A stretch of DNA of 64,000 nt from the NCBI GenBank assembly GCA_947652605.1, contig OX393578.1, positions 32,927,470-32,991,469 on the forward strand, given 5' to 3'. The DNA is from Elmis aenea. Its lineage: Eukaryota > Arthropoda > Insecta > Coleoptera > Elmidae. The position numbers and the translations under genes are program-made. The notes beneath the pieces were generated by a model that was not told where the DNA came from, did not search any database, and was given only the letters and a program-made list of their open reading frames with translations. The stretch's first letter is position 1. Each line of letters starts with the position of its first letter. Positions 22,244 through 34,763 of the stretch are shown here, one piece after another.

Positions 22244-22945
22244 GGCACAAAATAGACAGAAATGACGCGTCGAACAAGGCACTGTAGATGTCAATACGTC
22301 AAAAAATGGCGGAACTATTCAAGTTTCAAATGCTATCGCAACAGATGGCGCACCCTAATATGTTAGGCATACGTATATTTTATACTTATTTTATCACCAC
22401 CATTGTTTCTTTATTTGTTTGTTAGTTATTTGTTTTAATATAATATCTTCTTATTTTTGTATGTAGAGAAATATGAATAAAAATTTTCTTAAATTGCCCA
22501 CTCGATTTCCAGCATTATTCATAATACCCGGGCAATGTAATATTTTCTATATAATTTATTATTTTGTCACATCCCAATGGGCACTTTTTAAATTGCTCGG
22601 GCATCATAAATAATGCCCAATTACTTACATTGACCGTAACATATCGATATTCGTATAAGTAAAAAAAAAATGAACATCGCTATCTTATTAAGGACAAAAA
22701 ACCATGCCACAAATGTTAGAAATTTTTTTCTCTATCTGTTGGTTTAAGCGATATTTAACATTTTTGAAAATTACCAAAATCGATTTTTGGCTATATATCG
22801 AAAACTGAAAAAAATATCAAATATTTGTTTAAGGCAATGAATTTTCTCTCGAAAAAAGAAATCAAGACTACGTACTTAGTTTTTTTTCTATCTCTGGTAA
22901 TAAACGAGATACCCTGTATGGGCATCGAAAATAGGCCACCCTGTA

Positions 22946-24055
22946 CAAATATGATAATTTATTGGCAATAAATGAAGCTATTATGTTTTTAACACTTTGC
23001 TACATTTTGCAAGAGTCGTTTCTTCTATTTATAGTTTAATTGTGTCCGGTGAATTCCTATGCTAAAGTTTATAGAAGCTTGTTATACCGTACATAGTAGA
23101 AAAATTTACCAGCAGGTAGTCGGAACGATTGTATATTCAAACTTTAGATCATTATTTGCATAAGTGTAACGATGGAAAAACCAATGTGGGTTTCTCCAAC
23201 GTATAAGCGCCGAAGTGTTGTTAGCTATAACAAGAATATTTTTTATATGCTATAACTCCTCATTTAGCATGTTAATAGAAACCGGCACATTATGTTCAAA
23301 ACTTAATTATTTGATCATTGTAAATTGCCTCTTTAACAAAACGATATAAGTGAACTGAATAGATTTGTTTTTCGTTTGCTTAATGAAATAATTTAATTTG
23401 TATCAGTAATGCAGATCACATTGTTGTTAATTAGAAAGAAATGTAATGTAAACAAACAGTTGTCATGGGTTATTTGTTTTATATGTCTAATTCCTTTATT
23501 GTGGTTTTTTGGTTATGTAAGTATATTTTTTATTTGAAAGGGTAATCAGGCAGAATAATTGAAGAAATAATCTTAAATTTATGCATGTGTCCATGAAACG
23601 ATAACACTAAAATAGTTCATGTAAAAAAATATACATTTACAATATCTCCATATAATGTGACAAAAAATGTTTTTTTTTAAATAAGTGTATAGTCTGAAAC
23701 CAAAACTAAAGTTAGTACGTGCGGATTTATATAAAGTGAAAAATTGTATGGCGTATTGCAAAATTACAAGGGTTAATTTAAATTTATGAAAATGTTGGTT
23801 AAATTTTTAAAGAAATTGCCCAAAATTATCATATAATGTAAAGTGCTCTTGAAATACTTGTTCTACAAAAGACTGCTCTTATGCAATCACCTTGAACTAA
23901 AAGAATTTCCTCGTCGTTTGTGTATCGCGCTATATATTCTTGCTGTAAGACACTCAAACAGTCAAAAATTTGAAGCAATGGAACGGTCAGATACCAAATT
24001 TTATTGTAATATCATTAACAGTATTATAGATATTTGTCTATTTCCATACTTTTAG
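22946..24055. other. Intergenic A+T-rich DNA, nothing recognised
   Basis: No frame with domain likeness, no splice-supported exon and no paired repeat was found. Confidence 0.45.
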
Positions 24056-25559
24056 CATGGGCATCTCGTAAACGGTAAGAGATACAGAGTTGGTTAAAAA
24101 AAATCAAAATGATCAAAGATTTAAGGTCAACTGTTCTATGAAAAATATTTTTAAAAAAATTTACAGTTTTTGCGCTATTCATAAATAGAAAAAAATGACG
24201 TTTTTGTATTTTAGCTTGTAACTTGCTTATTTAAAGTCATACTCAAATATTATTCGACATTATTAGGAGATTAGGACACTTTTTTGCGTGGATTTGAAAT
24301 TTCTTAATAAAGTTTATCTATCTTCATTTGTTTTTGTTATTTTAACATCAACTTTCTTATTTTAAATACGAGTTGTAGTTGGCTGTGATATCATTAAAAA
24401 TAATTTTTTTCTCGTTTCATTGATGTATGGGTTGTTGGGTTTATCTTCAAAAATAAGTAAGTTATTTTAATATTATTGTGTTTATTACATTTAATCAAAG
24501 CTACTGAAAAACAAAACAAAACACCTCACAAATAAACTAGCTATACTTAAGTAAACACGAAAAACTTAAATTATTTAAGATATTTTATACATTTCCTAAT
24601 CATTTATGATTTTTCAGTTACTATTACTATTGAATCTAAATTATAACATGCATTCAAATTTTAGCCCACTTTCCATGGGCAATACAAAATTAAGGCCTAC
24701 GCTTTGTAGATGATTATGTTTTCCTAAGCATATTTCTTTTTGTTCGATGAAATGTACCTAAAATAGCTAATCTTAATTCATTAATTGAATTCAACTGTCT
24801 TTTTGAGGTTGGTTGTTTTAATAATTTTTCATCAAACAAAAAGTATTATACTTAAGAAAACATTATTATCTACAAAGTGCAGATCTTAAATGTATATTGC
24901 TCATTGAGACTGGGCTACACTTTGAACGCAGGTAATAATTTAGAAACAATTGTAATAGTAAATAAAAAATCATAAATTATTATGAAATGTAAATTTAATA
25001 ATGTAATATATTTACATTATTAAATTTTTTTGTGTTTAATTAAGTATAGCTAGTTTGTTTATGTCTTTTTTTTTCGTTTTTTATGGCCACTTCGATTAAA
25101 TTTACTTAATAAATATATTAATATTAAAATAACTTACTTATTTTTAAAGATAAACCTAACAACCCATACATCAATAAAACAAGAGAAAATTCTAATTTTA
25201 ATGGTGTCACACCTAACTACAGTCCGTGTTTAAAAAAACAAAGTATGTTAAAATAGCAAAAACAAATGAACATAGGTAAAATTTATTAACAAATTTCAAA
25301 GCTTCGCAAGAAAGTGTCCTGATAATGACGAATTACATTTTGAGTATGGTTTCAAATGAGCAAGTTATAAGCAAAAATTTAAAACGTCAATTTTGTTTTT
25401 TTTTAATAGCCCAAAACTGTCATTTTTAAAAAAAAAAATTTTTTATACAATATCTAGTTTCTTTTAGATCATAGATCATTTTGACTCATTTAACCAACTC
25501 TGTATCTGTTGCCGTTTACTCGATCCCCATGCTGTTCACGATAACTTGGACACCCTGTA
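24056..25559 (+). mobile_element. Mariner fold-back element, almost fully palindromic
   Basis: The right end is CACCCTGTA; the left lacks the last bases of the terminal repeat. The two halves pair over roughly 700 bp each (AAACGGTAAGAGATACAGAGT with ACTCTGTATCTGTTGCCGTTT, and so on to about 24756/24827), leaving only about a 70-bp centre. The right arm encodes SADLKCILLIETGLHFERR and TAA ending at 24935, a mariner transposase C-terminus; the left arm contains its inverted, decayed copy. The duplication therefore included coding sequence. Confidence 0.75.
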
Positions 25560-28500
25560 TCGAACTATTTATGAAATAGTGCGAGCGTGTCTAAAACTAA
25601 TATCGAAATGTAAAAACGTAAAGAGAGGAACATCACATCAAATAAAATGAGCAATTTTTCATTAAATAAAAAATATTTTCATATGTGAATAGTTAAACCT
25701 TATGAAAAAATTATTTAAAAAATCTTATATTATAAATATAGCTTCTAATGATTCGGTAATACTTATTTTTAGATTTCACGAAGATGGTCAAGGTGTAAAA
25801 CTACCACAAGGTGAAGGAATAATTTTAATCTTCTTAGCTACTAGGTGTCTTACGAGTACTATGCAAACAGTTTGTGAAACGGCTTTTATAAATTCAAAAA
25901 CTGAAACGAAATAATTTAAAATTCAAGAATAATGGCACTAAACAAACGGTGGTTTTGGTAGCGATTGTTGGCGCAACAACAACCTTGAATAGGTGACTAT
26001 GGGCCAATATAATTAAAACCCTCAATTAAGGCAGTTGTTAAAAAACAAATGTATAGGTTCCAAGTATGAGCTATCACGTATGATACCCGTGTTTTTATAA
26101 TTTAAAAAAATAATCCCCAATCGATATATTTTGACAGTAATTGTACTTTAATTGACAACTTTATCACGTTATCATTGCAAATACAATTTATTGTGTTATT
26201 GATAAATTGGTGTAATCGAAATATCATAAAACACCTAGAAATATCGGCGTGGAATATATTAAAGTACAAAACCTTGAGGTTTATATAAAAGTTATTCCTA
26301 AATATATATAATTAAAATAATTGCTGCAATAGACATTGGACTCGGTCTTCCTTAAACCTTAGGGCAAGTTTGGAACAGGTTTAACCAGATTAATTTTTAC
26401 ACACTGCAGAACACAAATGACTGAAGTGAAACAAATTGTTTTTTAAGGTAAGTACCACGCAGAAACTAAATAATAACGAACCTTTCACATCATTATTACT
26501 ATCACTGTGTGATAAGTTCGCATTGCGTTTAGCTTAAAAAAATATTTAACTATCTTTTTGTTGAGTTTGCAATTCACAGTAATTTTTCTTTTGTTTTGAA
26601 TTTTGTGTATTTCAGTTTTACTTTTGATGTTACGTTAAAATATCAATTGTCATTGGTTTGTTCAAACATTTAAGTAGCTATAGTATCTGCGGCACCCCTA
26701 GACTTCACTATCATTATTATAGAACTGGTTTTCCTTTCAGTAAAAGTTGTTTGAACCTTCTAAACATATAATTTAATACCCTGGAAATTCTAACGTAAAC
26801 TGTGACGTCACTTGCAATTCGTATGAAATATATTTTTAAATACGTTAACAAATCGCGTTTCGTATTTTAAATTGCTTACAACTTTCAACTGGCATAACAA
26901 TTTAGTGTTCCGAACTAAAAAATTTAAGTTAAAACAAAAGTTATTGTACCGCTACACCTTCGATTGTTTTTATTTTGATAAAAGCTTTTGATTTATTATT
27001 GAATCTTACATTGAAATTTGCACAATTTTTTTATATAATCACGGTTAGTGCTAGTGTTATTATATGACTTAACACTAGCATTTGAAGACAAAGTTTAACC
27101 AGTGTGTAACCTAGTTAATTCTGCGTAGGTGTCGATTAGCCACAAACAATGTCAATTGATTGTGCTTGAAAATTGTAGATTTTGGAATTCTTAAAGGGTA
27201 TCTTTCAAGCCAAAATTCGGCATTTCTTTTTTTGAATTATACAGACTAGAGACAAAGCGTAGATTTACATTAGCAACGTTGCTAAACTTGCGTTGATTAA
27301 TAACATCAAAACAGATTTTAAATATCTAAAACCTCTTTCAATAAAACTAAAAAACCTAAAAAAATTAGGAGTAACTATTTTTTCGTGCTAAAACTTCTCT
27401 ATTTATAAAATTTTAAAATTTTTCTTAGACATTTTTTGGACCAACTACATTAAATGGTTCAATCTTTTTCTTGTTTTGGGTTTTATTTTTTTCGACAGTA
27501 AGTTCCTTAATTTATTTTCAGATAGTTGGTTAGAACTTTATTATCTGATTTTGTATACTTGTCACGAAAACGCGATACTAATTACCTGTGAATTTAAAGC
27601 AGCCTGTATAAAATGTATAGGATAGCATAATTTAAATGAATTTGTGTTGTTTTGTGGTTAAATAATTTTGGGAATTTAAAACCTCTGAAATGTAATTAAA
27701 TAGATCTGACGCCAACTGTAGCTACACATTTATTTTTGAGTAAAAGAAATTTCAGTCAATTAAAAATTATTTGCTGTGAATTAAAAATTAATACAGGATG
27801 ATAAATTTATGTTTATTATTAACAAAATAATTTGTTTGTTGCTGATAAAGTAGCAAATGAGGAGAATCCGTAAGTAATGTTAATTTAATTTGTAAACAGC
27901 CTTTGCAATTTGCACTGAAAATTTAATGAACTATATTTTTTTGTACTTTTATTATTTTGTGAAAATCTTAATTAAAAGAGTATTTTTTATTAAACCTTTT
28001 CAATGAAGTTCCCAAAATCGTAGCTACAGATCTGTTGAAGATTTTTGATATTCATACCCAAAAGAAACATTACTAAATTTCGTATGGTAGTTAACACTTC
28101 CAAAAACTAGTTTAGTATTATTAGGTAACTTAAAATAGAATATTTTTCTAATGTCCTATCAAATATAAATATTTAATAACAAAGTAATCTTTAAAACGCA
28201 ATGTTTTAGTAGGGTTTTTAACTGGAGTTTTGTTTTGCAAAGGGAAACCAATATTTGTTATCTCAGAAGTACAACAGTCTATAATGAGGCAAAATTAAGA
28301 AGTAAGAGGCAAGTATAGACATAATAAAATAAACGCCTTTAATAACTAGTCGCTCTTTTCCTTATAAAAAGTATTGTAAGGGTCTTAAATTAACGTATAT
28401 ATAGAAATAGCAATAAATTTTAAATTACCTTTTTCGTACAGGACTATTATTTTATCGTATTAAATTATTTCAACTTCTTCGAAAATGCAATATGTGTTAA

Positions 28501-29254
28501 GTGCAGCGTTCTTTTGATTTAAAAAAATAATAAAACGTCTTTTGTTTTAACTTGTTATTCACGCTATTTGAAGTTACGAAATAATCCACACGTTATCATT
28601 ACAAAGTTATGAACAATACTTGCACCTGCCACCTGTGATAAACACTAATAGTAGCAGCTTTTGTTTATTTTGTCTGCTAATATAAGTTACTACAGTCTTC
28701 CAATTTGTCTACAGCCATGACTTACTTATAAATATAAATTTATATTTTAAATTGATGGCATAGCCTATTGGAACTGTTTAAAGATATTAATTAATAAAAA
28801 CAAAACGTTTACAATGAACATGTATATTGAAAATACTGGCTGTAAATTTTATCTTTGTGACTCTTAAAACTTCGTCGTTATTTATTTACTTAAATTTGTG
28901 CAAAATTACCAATTGATGCAATGCAAAAAGAAACAAACGACTTTGTAGTTTAAAATAATGCCTTGGTGAGCATTTATTATGTTGGCTAAAGAATTTGTCA
29001 TTGTTAGTATATTAAATGGAATTTCTGTATTTCTATATTAAACAACTTTATAGCTTATGCAGTAATATAGCGTTAGTAATGCTAAATATGTAACTTATTA
29101 TTAATGTTTTGGCAATATGTGGTGAATAATATGAACAAGAACTTGATTAAATTTTCCTTTGTTACAATTTGGTAGGTATTTAATTTATTTAAAGTATAAA
29201 AGTAATTGCTATTTTTAGTGATTTTAAGGCAAAACGTACTTAGATACAAAACTA
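25560..29254. other. Intergenic region, one possible promoter/first exon, otherwise empty
   Basis: Apart from the TATA-bearing segment at 26282-26447, I find no supported feature. A stretch near 27290-27605 resembles, in the reverse sense, the decayed material around 1000-1190 (including GAATTTAAA and CCTGTAT ends) and is probably an old transposon. Confidence 0.4.
26282..26447 (+). promoter_or_regulatory. Candidate TATA promoter and untranslated first exon
   Basis: TATATAAAAG at 26282-26291 matches a TATA box. About 155 bases downstream TTTTTTAAG is followed by a consensus donor GTAAGTA (26448). The only ATG in between (MTEVKQIVF, then stop) is a short upstream-type frame. No downstream exon could be assigned, so this is only a suggestion from two motifs with suitable spacing. 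Confidence 0.25.
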
Positions 29255-30540
29255 TACCGGGTGCAACTGAGTTCTGGTACACCCACTTTTTTTTTAGTTT
29301 TGATTTTAGATAAATAAAATTTTAGTCAAATGGTTTGTGTAAAAAACCGGATCATTTGAATAGATGTACTGTACATTATTGTTTTACTTGCGGTCTTGCC
29401 GGAAATTTCCCTAACTTTGTTATTTCAAATGGAACCCCGTATATTATTACATTTTTGGAAAGGAGAAGCAATTTTGGATACAACTGCATCATTTTGGTTA
29501 ATTTTTATTACCTCAAATAATTTTTGGACGAAAATTTATTTTTTTATTAAGTGGGTCGTGATCTGCATAAATTGAATTTTATCATGTCCACAAATGTCCG
29601 AAAACCGTTTGTGTGAATTTTAATTGACATTAGATTACTTTAATCGGTTTTGAAGATTGTAAAATCTGTTTTTCGACAGAAAGTCAATTTTTTTAATGAA
29701 ATCGTACTTGCGGTTATTTAAATAGAGTTTTTTTTTTTAATTTGACAATATTAATAACGTATATACCTACCTATGCGTTAAAAGGCTGCCCCAAAACCAA
29801 AACATATTTTAAAAACTTATTAAGATATCCTGTTAATCGCAGTACACTGTGCCTCACTGCAAGTAAATATTACTAAGAATTTTAGATTTTTTAATGAAAT
29901 TATTATAGTAGTTATACATAAAAGAACGATAATTTGTTTTTTTGCAGTTAGGCACAGCGTACTGCGATTAACAGGATTTACAAATAAGTTTATATAAAAT
30001 TTTAAGTCTTTGAAGCAGCCTACCAACACAAACATAAGTTATCGGTATTATTGAATTCGTTAGACAAAACTTTATTTAAATAACCGAGTGTACCACTACC
30101 GTTCCATTTAAAAAAATTTATTTTCTGTCAAAAAAACGGTTTTCAAATCTTTAAATTCGATTAAAGTAACGTAAATGTCAATTAAAATGTACTAAAACGT
30201 TTTTCAGACAATTGTTGCCATAATAAATACAGAAATCGGCCCACTGAATAAAAAAATAAATTTTCATCTAACATTTTTTTGAGGTTAATAACATTAATCA
30301 AAGTAGTGCAGTTTTATTTAAAATTGCTTCCTATTTCCAAAAATGTAAAAATATACAGGGTGTTCTATTTGAAATAACAAAGTTAGGGTCATTTCCGGAG
30401 AAACCGGAAGTGAAACAATTGTGTACATATGTTAGAATAATCCTGTTTTTTACACATATCATATGTTTAAAACTTCATTTAATTAAACATAAAACTAAAG
30501 TTAAAAAAATGGGTGTTTTAGAACTCAGTTACACCCGGTA
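29255..30540. mobile_element. Long inverted-repeat element (TACCGGGTG ends)
   Basis: The ends are TACCGGGTGCAACTGAGTTCT and its inverse, with TA at both sides. The arms pair over about 460 bp. Each contains a decayed older element end (CCCCGTATA at 29436 and TACAGGGTG at 30354). The centre holds another palindrome (29828-29977). A fragment of one arm and the centre recurs at 275-450. No transposase remnant was seen. Confidence 0.75.
29828..29977. repeat. Inner palindrome of the 29.3-30.5 kb element
   Basis: CTGTTAATCGCAGTACACTG at the left and CAGCGTACTGCGATTAACAG at the right form 35-base arms about 80 bases apart. The right arm is what recurs near 285-312. Confidence 0.65.
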
Positions 30541-33214
30541 TACCTACTTTGAATTGATCAATTTGTCTCGATACATAATTTTTTGATTTTCGATAATAAA
30601 TCATTTACCGATATTGCGATAAATAATTACGTGTTCACGTGCATTTTACATGTTTTTTGATAGACCATATGGAAAATAAAGATTAAAATGTATTTTTATT
30701 TCTTATACACTGTGTGACTTTTCACTTATTTAACTTTTTAATGACATCCTTTATTTTCAAATACATCATTAAAAGCTGTTAAAATTTCTTGTCAATTTAT
30801 TTTTATTTATTATTTAATTTCACTATCTTTCCGAGGAACTTTTTTGTAAGCATTAGTGTAGTCAAAGAAGTATGTAAAAATGGCGAAACGACAGGAAGTA
30901 GTAAACCTTATTAAAAGTCTTTGATGAAAAAATGTAAGTAATGAAAGTATACATTAAGTAAAATAATAGAATAATTAAAACTGATAAGTGCAAGTTTCTA
31001 TTGTAGTAAAATTAGCTAAACACATTTTTAATTTTTTTCATAAGTTGATGTTTTTGTTTGTTGTATGTTCTTTATTTGCATCATTAACATAAGTACATTT
31101 AGCAAGTTTTTTTACAGGCGTCTTAGGCTGATTTGATGTAAGCTGTTTACATTCATAAGACTTTTGAAATCGCATGTTTCAAAAACAATGAAGTGTAAAT
31201 TCTAATAATACATTTAAAAGGGACTTTGGATATTCCGAATATTTTGTGACAAATACGAAAGCTCTATCCATTAAAATAAAGAGTTTACAGAACTGGGGAG
31301 TTCTTACTGGGACGTTCTTATATTTGATTCTCTAATAGTTATGTAACTTGGATTGGATTGGAATCAACAAAAAGTTTTTGACTGGATGTAAATAATAAGG
31401 CATGTTACTACAAAGCGGAAGTATGATGTTTTACTGTTTAAATTATAAACAAATTTATGTATTAAAAAGCGAAGTGATAACAAATTTGTATACGCTATTT
31501 CTTCAATTGGGATAAATGTGTGCTACAAATGATACAAAAGCTTCTAATAACTAAAAATATCAAAAACAACCCAACACTGTAGATTTATCTTTTCTTATTT
31601 ATTAAAAAATAACCTTTACTAGAGTAGTCATGAATTTATACCATAGTGTGCACCTTATTTTAGAAATTTTAAGCTTCACTTTAAATCATACCACTCTCAA
31701 AACAAACATGTATTTTGTTATTTAATCTAATATTATTATTATTTTATAGTAACTACAACGAAAATTTAAACAGGAACTTACTGTATACTTAAAAACACCA
31801 AAGTTTAATATAAATTCCAACAAATTTTGCACTTCACCTTATTGTCAGGGTTGGGACGTTATAATTCTGACCTCGCGAGATGTCGTCCTTCATATATGTA
31901 TTGTTTTTTATTATTAATAATGAAGATTATTCTGCGCTGTTATGTGTATCACATACACAATTTCTTTATGCAATCAAAATCCGTCACTCTTAATAACAAA
32001 ACTATGACTACCAGTCGATTGGCCGGCATGTACTGACGTCCTAACTGGAAAATTATGTATCAGATGATTACTCAGTTAATTTCCTAGCAATATTCGCACT
32101 CCTATGGGGGTACGTGCGAAAAGAATTCCTCCACATTATAGGATATGTGTAAAAGCGAGATAAAAATAGTGTTGTGAGTACGTTTCGTGTGTGGTTCTGT
32201 GTATTGTGACATTGAACTTAATTCCTTTCACTTAATTTCATTGCCTTGCTATGGGTGATAAGTTTCACTAATAATTTATTCTGATTCGGTGTCTTATGGT
32301 GTGTACGTTACAGTGAAATGCAGTTATACGTTTGGCTAAGCCATTAGTACTTTCATTAATGTGTTTCAAATATGTGTAGATAATTATAATTATATGTGTC
32401 TTTGAATGTGTCTTTTAAATGTCGCTTTTATTAGTTTCAAGGTATTTCTTCATAATTATTACATGTAACGAACCCGATTTTTATTTTAAATACTACACTC
32501 GAATTAAACTTGGGCAGTATAGTTAATTATAGATTTTTCATTATATTATTTTTAGAAAACAATTTTATTTTACTCAAAGAATGTAAACGTTATAGCATTG
32601 GCTCTTTTTTAAAAACTAGAGAATGTTTTAAGATACAAGAAAATCGAAACTGGCTGTTGGGATTGGGACTCTTAGCTGCCTTTCAAAATAATGTCTTTGT
32701 ACAAAGAGCAGGAGAAAGCATGTTTACAATTATAGATTTTTAAATTTAAGCATGTTCAGAATTTTTCATAAATTCTGTACCAGTTTTTTAAAATTATTGT
32801 TATTTTCGTCTCCTTAGTAAATTAAAAATTTTGCAAATAAATTGTTTTAATAAATATGTAATGCGTTGTCTGTTTTTGTAATTAGGTAGTTCCAGTTAGC
32901 ATATGCCGTGTGCTATTGAAAAAAATGTAGTTAGTAAACTGCAGCTACTAAACTTTTTAAGCTTTTCTAAGATCTGCAAAACGTTTGATTGTAAACTTTT
33001 TTGCGGAACATTTAATGCGTGGTGAGAGAAGCGAAACTGGCATATGACAACATTTTTTGTAGAGAAATATGGAACGTCACAGCACCCTCCTTTCACTCTT
33101 CTTATTTTTCAGAATCATCCAACCCAATGCCTTGTTTACATGACTTAAACAACAACCGATGTTCTCGATATCAGATTTTTGTGGAACGATGGTTCAGAAA
33201 CACTTTACTAAGAA
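30541..33214. other. Intergenic DNA, no supported gene
   Basis: A 14-codon frame at 30880 (MAKRQEVVNLIKSL) and a slightly G+C-richer segment at 31850-32200 were examined. Neither has a domain or a convincing splice partner. The latter could be an untranslated exon or a regulatory region. Confidence 0.4.
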
Positions 33215-33993
33215 TATAAAGCCGCGTACAGACCAAGTTCGCTAGCTGTTCTAGAACCGTTAGCGAACAGATCACGAACCAGGGCTGGTATTCTCAACTC
33301 CTCCTGTTCAGCGATATCGCTACCGTTGAACGCTAGCGGTGCACAAACCACTGACAATCGTATTCCCAACGTCTCCTCTCGCAGGCGCTCCATTCGCGTT
33401 CAACGCGAGTGGGTAGACCCACTCCTCTTGGCAAATGCCGCTCGCTTTGCACTCAAATCGTAACCTTTGTGTGTGTGTTGTGAGTTGTTGTTTTCTTTTA
33501 TTATGGATGATATTAAATTTATCAATTTAATTGAGGACTTAGAACAGGCTTAAAATGATGTGGCCGAACCTTATAATTTAATATTATTAAATTCATTTAC
33601 ATAGGGTTGCCAGAATATCACTTTAAAGAAACATTTTCTCTTTTTTAATTCTGATATTTCTTTTTCTTTTTTCATGTAAAAATGTTCACTTTTGTTCGCT
33701 TTTTCGGTTACCCTTTTTTGAAATGAGAATGTTTAGTGAAGTTCATTTAATAATCGAACTTATACTTAATGCATACAATTACAAGAATATTTCTTGTAAT
33801 TATTTTTATGATGAGTTTAAAAATAACACAGAAAAAACATCCTAACATCTATTACTTCAAAAATTAAATTTAATTAAAAAGGAATAAATGTATGAAAAAA
33901 ATGTTTCTCAAAGAACCAATAGATTCTAATAAATTAAATAAACGAAAAGTTGCTGGTTTTCAAACAGGTTTATTCGTTGCAAATTTTAAAAAA

Positions 33994-34040
33994 GATCCGA
34001 CATGTTTCGCCGATGTTATTTTATCGGCATCCTCAGGGAT
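33994..34040 (-). ncRNA. Hammerhead-ribozyme-like motif (intact core)
   Basis: On the minus strand ATCC, CTGAGGA, T, GCCGAT...ATCGGC, GAAA, CATGTC and GGAT follow each other. This gives stem I (ATCC with GGAT), the CUGANGA box, a 6-bp stem II, the GAAA box and a very short stem III (AC/GU) ending in the GUC cleavage triplet; cleavage would fall between 33999 and 33998. One extra U between CUGAGGA and stem II departs from the consensus and may weaken it. Short type I hammerheads of this kind are known from Penelope-like retroelements and retrozymes. No reverse transcriptase is nearby. Confidence 0.5.
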
Positions 34041-34185
34041 GTTTTTTAAAAAAGTTGAAAAATGTTGAATTATGTTAAAATTGTTGAACTTTTGTGAAAA
34101 AATTGAATTATCTGTTGATTTTAAAACAACACAAACGTTCAACAATTTTAACATAATTCAACATTTTTCAACTTTTTAAAAAAAC

Positions 34186-34231
34186 ATCCCTGAGCATGCC
34201 GATGAAATAACATCGGCGAAACATGTCGGAT
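34186..34231 (+). ncRNA. Second hammerhead-like motif, degenerate core
   Basis: This is the mirror copy of the motif at 33994-34040. ATCC/GGAT, a 6-bp stem II and GAAACATGTC are preserved, but the first box reads CTGAGCA instead of CTGANGA. That change hits a conserved core G/A position, so this copy should be inactive. Confidence 0.45.
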
Positions 34232-34763
34232 CTTTTTTAAAATTTGCAAGGAATAAACCTGTTTGAAAATTAGCAACTTTTCGTTTATTTAACCTATAAT
34301 CAAACAACAGGAGAAACCAACTTTATCGATTCTAATAAATTTAGGTATTTAATGAATAAATATTTTTTTCTTATTAATAATATTGAGAGGAATCTAAATA
34401 ACCGATTTTATTGGGGAGAAGGCTACTTTATACTAGGTATGTTAGTTTATTAGGATGTGATTTCTCCAACCAAAGAAACTAATTTTCAATGATCTATATT
34501 ATATTTATGAATATATGTAAATAATTTTACTGATATATGTGTAATTAGAAATAATATATAAGAATAATCTATTTTTGCTACAATTGTGCAAATTTTTTCT
34601 TAATAAATGTGTTTTTCAGTTAATTCCGCAATGTTCTCTTTTTTGATTTGTATTGTTCTTTTTATACATTCAGGATATCTGGCAACCCTACATTTACACA
34701 ATTAAATGTCGATGAATTTCGAAAAAAATTTAGACTTTCGAGGGATACTCATTCCAATACATT

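Larger units (their letters stand above)
20866..22640. mobile_element. Inner TIR element (GTTACGGTCAAT ends)
   Basis: GTTACGGTCAAT at the left and ATTGACCGTAAC at the right form terminal repeats. Degenerate GGCATTATAAATA/TGCCCGG motifs follow on both inner sides. The flanks suggest a short TATC or TA duplication. It encloses the transposase N-terminus at 21836-22243, which may be its own relic gene rather than that of the outer element. Confidence 0.5.
20449..22945. mobile_element. Composite mariner-type element with several nested layers
   Basis: The ends are TACAGGGTGGCCTATTTTCG and its inverse, with TA duplication. The outer arms pair over about 300 bp (to about 20715 and from about 22637), including the AAAAACCGATTTTTGGC/CAAAATCGATTTTTGG block. 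Inside is a second inverted pair GTTACGGTCAAT...ATTGACCGTAAC (20866-22640), within that a hAT element (20964-21424), a 27-bp hairpin (21677-21749) and a transposase N-terminal fragment (21836-22243). Confidence 0.7.
33933..34292. repeat. 360-bp palindrome with two facing hammerhead-like motifs
   Basis: TTAAATAAACGAAAAGTTGC at the left and its inverse at the right bound two arms of about 165 bp. Each arm contains a Penelope/retrozyme-like unit. The centre is the TTGAATTATGTTAAAATTGTT / AACAATTTTAACATAATTCAA inverted pair. It is probably two retro-element ends joined head to head inside the hAT element. Confidence 0.75.
33602..34690. mobile_element. hAT-type element inside a Harbinger gene, target duplication CATTTACA
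   Basis: It starts TAGGGTTGCCAGAATATC and ends GATATCTGGCAACCCTA, with CATTTACA exactly on both sides (33594-33601 and 34691-34698). Removing it and one duplication restores continuity of the Harbinger reading frame, which confirms the boundaries. It has no transposase of its own and contains the ribozyme-bearing palindrome 33933-34292. Confidence 0.85.
33503..34763 (+). pseudogene. Harbinger transposase N-terminus split by a hAT insertion
   Basis: The first part reads MDDIKFINLIEDLEQA, a stop, then NDVAEPYNLILLN. The hAT element 33602-34690 interrupts it. The same frame resumes as QLNVDEFRKKFRLSRDT. The E-F-R-K-K-F-R-L-S-R-D-T block is the conserved Harbinger motif preceding the nuclease domain. 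The frame breaks at about 34763 against the convergent Myb/SANT-like ORF; the nuclease domain is deleted. Confidence 0.6.
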
